From CAZKEW01 sp964558915 (GTDB lineage: Bacteria > Acidobacteriota > Aminicenantia > Aminicenantales > UBA8522): a DNA stretch of 64,000 nucleotides. The stretch is from positions 1-64,000 of the forward strand of contig CAZLFV010000003.1 of NCBI GenBank assembly GCA_964558915.1. The letters are read 5' to 3'. This document shows, in pieces, positions 60,239 to 64,000 of this stretch (its first letter is position 1; every line of letters starts with the position of its first letter). The notes under the pieces are model-generated. The model was not told where the DNA came from and ran no database searches. It was given only the letters and a program-made list of their open reading frames with translations. Made by a program: the position numbers and the translations under genes.

Positions 60239-62194
60239 GTGACGAAATCCGTTGCCACGATTCCATGGCTCTTTGCGTGCCTGAGTTCCCTTTTTTGCTT
60301 GTTGGCGCAGGCCCAGCAGGCCATCGATTTCACTCTTAAAGACCTCTCGGGTCATTCGCAAAGGCTAGGCGACAACTATTCTAAAGGCCCGGTCCTTCTC
60401 AATTTTTGGGCGACCTGGTGTGTTCCCTGCGCCAAGGAACTCCCCCATCTCGAGAAGCTTTATGATCGGTTTCAGGAAAGGGGCCTCCGGATTCTTGCCG
60501 TAAACGTGGACGCGCCGGACAGGCTGGCCCTGGTCTCCAATTTCATCAGCCGGTACGGATACACCTTTCCTGTGCTCCTGGACACAGAATCAAAGGTTGT
60601 CTCGCTTTACAATCCCAGCCTGGTTCTTCCTTATACGGTGCTTGTAGACAGAAGCGGCAGAATCCGCTATGCCCATGAAGGGTATAGCCCCGGCGACGAA
60701 AAATTATTGGAGGAAGAGATCCTCCGAGTTTTGGCTGAGCCGGAAATTAAACCCAAGGCTAAAGTCGCTCTCCATGCCAACGAATCTTTTCTCCTCCGGC
60801 TGCTGAATGAGGAGTCTGAAGTAAATAGGCGTCATGGAGAATTTTCCGAGATCATTAATCAACTCGACCTGACAGTTTCGGGACGCGGAATACTAGTGAG
60901 CGCCCGCCTGGATTCAAACGTGGGCTTCTCACCGTCGCAACAGCAGACACGCCTGGCCAAACGCTTTGCCGAGTACTCCAGCGGGGGTTTCCGGGCGAGG
61001 GCAGGCGATTATTATCATTCCCTGGGCCGAGGGCTTGTTTTGAGCGTACTCAAGGTTTTTGAGGAGGAAGGTCTGGAGTATGTCATTGATACGACGATTG
61101 ACGGAGGCCTGGTTTCCGTTGACACCGGTCGCCTATCAGCCCAGGTCTTTGGCGGATGGGTTGACCGGCCGGAAGATATTAGTGTAAAGGACAAAACGGT
61201 GGGTGGAACTGCGGGCTTCCGGCTTCAGAAACTGGGGAGAGTTGTATTTAATTATATTTATGCCGACCTTAAGCCAGGATCCGAGTTTGGAAACAGGAAT
61301 GTCAACCAGGGATCTCTGGCCCTGGATATGGCTAATCTCGGAGGCAAAGCCAAGGTTTATGGCGAGTTCTCGCTCCTCAGGCGCTGGGCTTATGAGGCCA
61401 GCGCTCCGATCGACGGGCACGGCCTCTATCTGGAGTCCGGACTTCACCTGGGGGATTTTTCCCTCCTTCTCGAGGGCAAAGACTATAAGGAACTCAATTT
61501 CGAGTACAGCCGGCCACCCGTCCTTGAAAGCGAGGAGCTCGATATCCTGGCTGACCAGTTCGATACGGATCGCACAGATATACTTGGAATTTCTGCTCGG
61601 CTGAGTTGGTTTTTGCCCGGCTCGGCGACTCTTTTCTACGGAAAAGTTCTCTATGTCAGAGACAACCCAGAACAGCATCCCATTTATGGAGCTTACGACC
61701 GCGAAATTTGGCATCTGTTTGCCGGCGTTGAGAAGAAATTCCAAAATGCGGGCTACCTGAACGGACTGGTCGGATGGAGAGAGGAGAGCGATACGTCCAT
61801 CGCCTTTTTGGCCACAGACGGACGGACATTTCACGATCAGCTCAATGCCAGCTGGCCGCTTGCCCGAACGCTGAGCTTGGAGGCAGACTGGAAACACAAG
61901 GCCTTTGATGGTCAGTATTATGATTACTATGAAATAAGGTCCTATCTCTCTCTTCATAAATCCCCGCGCTGGGTGCTCACCCTTTTTTTTGAGAGGACCA
62001 CTGACCCGGTGATCGTCTTTTTCGCAAATAAAAAAAATTGGTGGGCCGGCCAGATCGAAGTCAAGCTCGCCGGCGCTTATTCATTGCGGCTGTTTGTGGG
62101 TTCGACCAAAGGATCGACAAAATGCGCCGGCGGCGTTTGCCAAGTTTTTCCCCCTTTCGAGGGCGTTCGATTGGAAGCGATTCTGCGTTTTTAG
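60239..62194 (+). CDS. Thioredoxin domain fused to an outer-membrane beta-barrel (DUF6029-like)
   Basis: The 651-residue protein has a signal peptide, a TlpA/redoxin-type thioredoxin domain (residues 28-170, NFWATWCVPCAKELPHLEKL, C61 and C64, cis-Pro in LPYTVLVD) and a C-terminal part of about 450 residues made of alternating strands. It ends CQVFPPFEGVRLEAILRF, with the terminal Phe of outer-membrane proteins and a DUF6029-like end. The thioredoxin domain would hang in the periplasm from the barrel. GTG 60239 has only a weak ribosome site. Its end overlaps the convergent TlpA gene by four bases. Confidence 0.82.
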   Translation: MTKSVATIPWLFACLSSLFCLLAQAQQAIDFTLKDLSGHSQRLGDNYSKGPVLLNFWATWCVPCAKELPHLEKLYDRFQERGLRILAVNVDAPDRLALVSNFISRYGYTFPVLLDTESKVVSLYNPSLVLPYTVLVDRSGRIRYAHEGYSPGDEKLLEEEILRVLAEPEIKPKAKVALHANESFLLRLLNEESEVNRRHGEFSEIINQLDLTVSGRGILVSARLDSNVGFSPSQQQTRLAKRFAEYSSGGFRARAGDYYHSLGRGLVLSVLKVFEEEGLEYVIDTTIDGGLVSVDTGRLSAQVFGGWVDRPEDISVKDKTVGGTAGFRLQKLGRVVFNYIYADLKPGSEFGNRNVNQGSLALDMANLGGKAKVYGEFSLLRRWAYEASAPIDGHGLYLESGLHLGDFSLLLEGKDYKELNFEYSRPPVLESEELDILADQFDTDRTDILGISARLSWFLPGSATLFYGKVLYVRDNPEQHPIYGAYDREIWHLFAGVEKKFQNAGYLNGLVGWREESDTSIAFLATDGRTFHDQLNASWPLARTLSLEADWKHKAFDGQYYDYYEIRSYLSLHKSPRWVLTLFFERTTDPVIVFFANKKNWWAGQIEVKLAGAYSLRLFVGSTKGSTKCAGGVCQVFPPFEGVRLEAILRF

Positions 62195-62718
62195 AGATAT
62201 TTCTCGATTTGGCTGATGATGGAGGATTCATCATAGCCAGCTTCCTTGTACCGGATTGTCATCTTCCGGTCGAGGATAATGTTGAGAGGAACATAACCCT
62301 CTCCGTAGATATTCCACAGCGTTTGGGAATTATCGTCCAGCACGGGAAAGGTCAATTTGTACTGGCTTGCCCAATCTGCTGGAGAGCCGCTAATGAGGAG
62401 AGTGATGATTTGAAAGCCCCTAGCTTTATAGTTCTGAAATAGGGCCTCGAGATGCCCGGCTTCCTCCCGGCAAGGGCCGCACCAGTCGGCTGAAAAATTA
62501 ATGAGGATGACCTTTCCGTAATATTGGTAGAGGCTTATTGTCTGCCCGCGCTGATCTATGGCAGAAAAATCGGCCGCGGTGTCACCAACCTTGGAACCAT
62601 AGGACGGAGGCGGAGGCGACGGAGGGGAGGGGCTCGTTGGGCTCTCCTTCTTGCAGGCGGTGAAAAAGCTCACGGCGAGAAACGTGACCATGAGAATGAT
62701 TGCTGCCCTAAATCTCAC
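62191..62718 (-). CDS. TlpA-family thiol:disulfide lipoprotein
   Basis: The 175-residue protein has a lipoprotein signal (FFTACKKE), a Pro/Ser-rich linker (SPTSPSPPSPPPPS) and a thioredoxin fold with NFSADWCGPCREEAGHL and the cis-Pro in GYVPLNIILD. It probably reduces or oxidises exported thiols. It is convergent with the thioredoxin-barrel gene and may be its partner. Confidence 0.9.
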   Translation of the reverse strand: MRFRAAIILMVTFLAVSFFTACKKESPTSPSPPSPPPPSYGSKVGDTAADFSAIDQRGQTISLYQYYGKVILINFSADWCGPCREEAGHLEALFQNYKARGFQIITLLISGSPADWASQYKLTFPVLDDNSQTLWNIYGEGYVPLNIILDRKMTIRYKEAGYDESSIISQIEKYL

Positions 62719-62757
62719 GCTTTCACCCTAATACTTGGCTGCTGACAAGTCGAATTA

Positions 62758-62787
62758 ACTATACTCTTATAAGTAAACTCTTGTCAA
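62758..62787 (-). promoter_or_regulatory. Putative promoter of the TlpA lipoprotein gene
   Basis: On the minus strand TTGACA (62787-62782) and TATAGT (62763-62758) are 18 bases apart. TGACAAG (62743-62749) and CTTGTCA (62780-62786) form an inverted repeat around it. Consensus match only. Confidence 0.5.
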
Positions 62788-62907
62788 TTTTCTATTGAAT
62801 TTGCGAAGCAATTTCGCGTGGGATCATGGAAAGCTGTCCGAGCCAGAAGTGCCGCTTTTTGCTATTTCTGATGGGCCGGATGTTTGGGCAGCTTGTTTTG
62901 CGCTTTC

Positions 62908-64000
62908 CTAAAACGGACCCCATTTCATCAAGATAGGAGGGATGAGCGCGATTAAGCTGAAGACGATCAGGATCAGCATGAGCGGGACAAACCATTTGGC
63001 CCATTTTTCCCAGGGAATCTTAGCGACGCCGAGCACCCCCATCGTGACCGCCGAAGTCGGGAGGATCGGGTTGATCACTTCGCATAGCTGGAAAGCGAGC
63101 ACCATGGTCTGCCTAGTGATCCCCACAAGATCGCTCAAAGGAGCCATAATGGGCATGGTCAGAGCGGCCTGGGCTGTCCCGGAATGGATGAAGAAATTGA
63201 TGATCCCCTGGGTCAAGAACATCATTTGAGCCGTGATGATCCCGGGAACGGCTGAAATCAGGCCCGCCGCAGAATGCAAGACTGTGTCAAGGACTACGGC
63301 CTCCTTCAAGATGATCAGAATGGCCCGGCCTCCGGCAATGATGAACGTCACGTTGAGGACATCTTTGGCCCCGGAGACAAAACTCACGGCCATTTCCGAA
63401 GGCTGAATCCGGGCGGCGATTCCGGAGACCAGGCCGATTCCCAGAAAAAGAGCGGCGATTTCTTCCATGTACCAGCCCTTGGCCATGATGCCGTAGACGA
63501 GCAGTATGACTCCGCCGAACAGGATGAGCAGGGTGATTTTCTGGCTGAGGCCCCAAGGAACTTGCTTGGAAGGGTCGTCTGAAAGAACGTAACCCCGGGC
63601 CTTGTCGATCTCGTAGACCAGGCTTTTTTCCGGATTCTTTTTTATTTTATGGGCATAGACCATCACAAAGACGATGGCGACAATCGTAGCGATCACCCAG
63701 AGGACCAGCCGGTAGCCCAGGCCTGAATAGAGCGGAAGGTCGGCGAGCCCCTGAGCGATCCCGACCGTAAAAGGATTGAAAAAGGCGGCGGAAAAACCGA
63801 CTGCCGAGGCGAGGAACACCAAGGCCACGCCGACGATCGAATCATACCCGAGCGAGAGCGCAAACGGAATGAAAATGAGGACGAAGGGAATGGATTCCTC
63901 GGCCATCCCGTAGATCCCGCCGGCTAGGGAAAAGACGATCATCAGCACCGGGATCACGAATTTCTGCGTCCCAGGCTTCCGGGAGAAAAACCGGGCCAGC
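62908..64000 (-). CDS. YfcC/DcuC-family membrane transporter, 5' end outside the window
   Basis: The frame is open to the window edge, so the N-terminus is missing. About ten transmembrane helices remain, with the YfcC-family stretches GMAEESIPFVLIFIPFALSL, QGIINFFIHSGTAQAALTMP and ILPTSAVTMGVLGVAKIPWE. The family is thought to move basic amino acids or peptides-derived substrates in exchange; substrate cannot be told from sequence. The 189 bases before the TlpA gene hold only its promoter. Confidence 0.85.
   Translation of the reverse strand, partial: LARFFSRKPGTQKFVIPVLMIVFSLAGGIYGMAEESIPFVLIFIPFALSLGYDSIVGVALVFLASAVGFSAAFFNPFTVGIAQGLADLPLYSGLGYRLVLWVIATIVAIVFVMVYAHKIKKNPEKSLVYEIDKARGYVLSDDPSKQVPWGLSQKITLLILFGGVILLVYGIMAKGWYMEEIAALFLGIGLVSGIAARIQPSEMAVSFVSGAKDVLNVTFIIAGGRAILIILKEAVVLDTVLHSAAGLISAVPGIITAQMMFLTQGIINFFIHSGTAQAALTMPIMAPLSDLVGITRQTMVLAFQLCEVINPILPTSAVTMGVLGVAKIPWEKWAKWFVPLMLILIVFSLIALIPPILMKWGPF

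Noticed and set aside
1..64000. tRNA, rRNA, CRISPR arrays, insertion sequences or prophage
   Set aside because: I scanned the intergenic regions by eye and found no cloverleaf, regular spaced repeats, transposase or integrase frames; small RNAs could still be missed.

Overview
The window looks like chromosomal DNA of a Gram-negative, mainly anaerobic bacterium. Outer-membrane beta-barrels, lipoprotein signals, TlpA/DsbD-type secreted thiol proteins, a GWxTD-domain protein, a two-subunit 2-oxoacid:ferredoxin oxidoreductase, rubredoxin with its reductase, rubrerythrin and several ferritin-like proteins point that way. The mix fits Candidatus Aminicenantes or a related Acidobacteriota-like lineage, but this is inference from gene content only. 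I found no rRNA, tRNA, CRISPR array, transposase or phage gene.

Region 1 (1-18.4 kb) is an L-arabinose/arabinan utilisation locus on the plus strand. It starts with a LacI-type regulator preceded by a promoter and a perfect operator-like palindrome. Next come a secreted Vps10/BNR propeller, two adjacent DUF1680 lipoproteins (GH127/GH146-type beta-L-arabinofuranosidases), a sodium:solute symporter flanked by three small membrane proteins, an unknown 224-residue protein, ribulokinase (AraB), ribulose-5-phosphate 4-epimerase (AraD) and a FucI-fold isomerase in the place of AraA. A zinc dehydrogenase, an RsbRD-like helical protein and DeoC follow. The enzymes would release L-arabinose outside the cytoplasm, import it and convert it to D-xylulose 5-phosphate.

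Region 2 (18.4-31.6 kb) is housekeeping on both strands: a ThyA-family protein, a half-size ferritin-like protein, a UbiA-type phosphoribosyltransferase with a DUF362 protein, RecO, an NtrY/NtrX-like pair, a RodZ-like protein, endonuclease V, FtsEX and Fpg. Region 3 (31.6-42.8 kb) has a ferritin-like/rubredoxin/rubredoxin-reductase/porin operon, PurA, a DUF438-hemerythrin-PAS protein, a small Cys-rich metal-binding protein, a decapitated MBL hydrolase, a PhzF-like protein, a secreted transglutaminase and a GWxTD protein.

Region 4 (42.8-49.8 kb) is an iron-sulfur and redox block: KorAB, Nfu, a NifS homologue that lacks its PLP lysine, IscU with a zinc-ribbon tail, TusA, NadA, rubrerythrin and another ferritin-like protein. 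Region 5 (49.8-64 kb) holds an S2P protease, Nth, AmrS, a YkgJ protein, archease-RtcB, a further ferritin-like protein, PolX, a tandem ThyX-like protein, a free-standing DsbD N-terminal domain, a thioredoxin-beta-barrel fusion, a TlpA lipoprotein and a partial YfcC-type transporter.

The most notable observations are: (i) two genes whose only plausible starts are AUA (lacI) and AUC (ftsX), each six bases after a Shine-Dalgarno sequence; (ii) a possible A-AAA-AAA frameshift at the start of the Vps10 gene; (iii) the lysine-less NifS homologue beside IscU; (iv) a ThyX-like protein whose signature motifs are split between two halves, alongside a ThyA homologue; (v) a thioredoxin domain fused to an outer-membrane barrel behind a hairpin-rich leader; (vi) a symporter with several small membrane companions.
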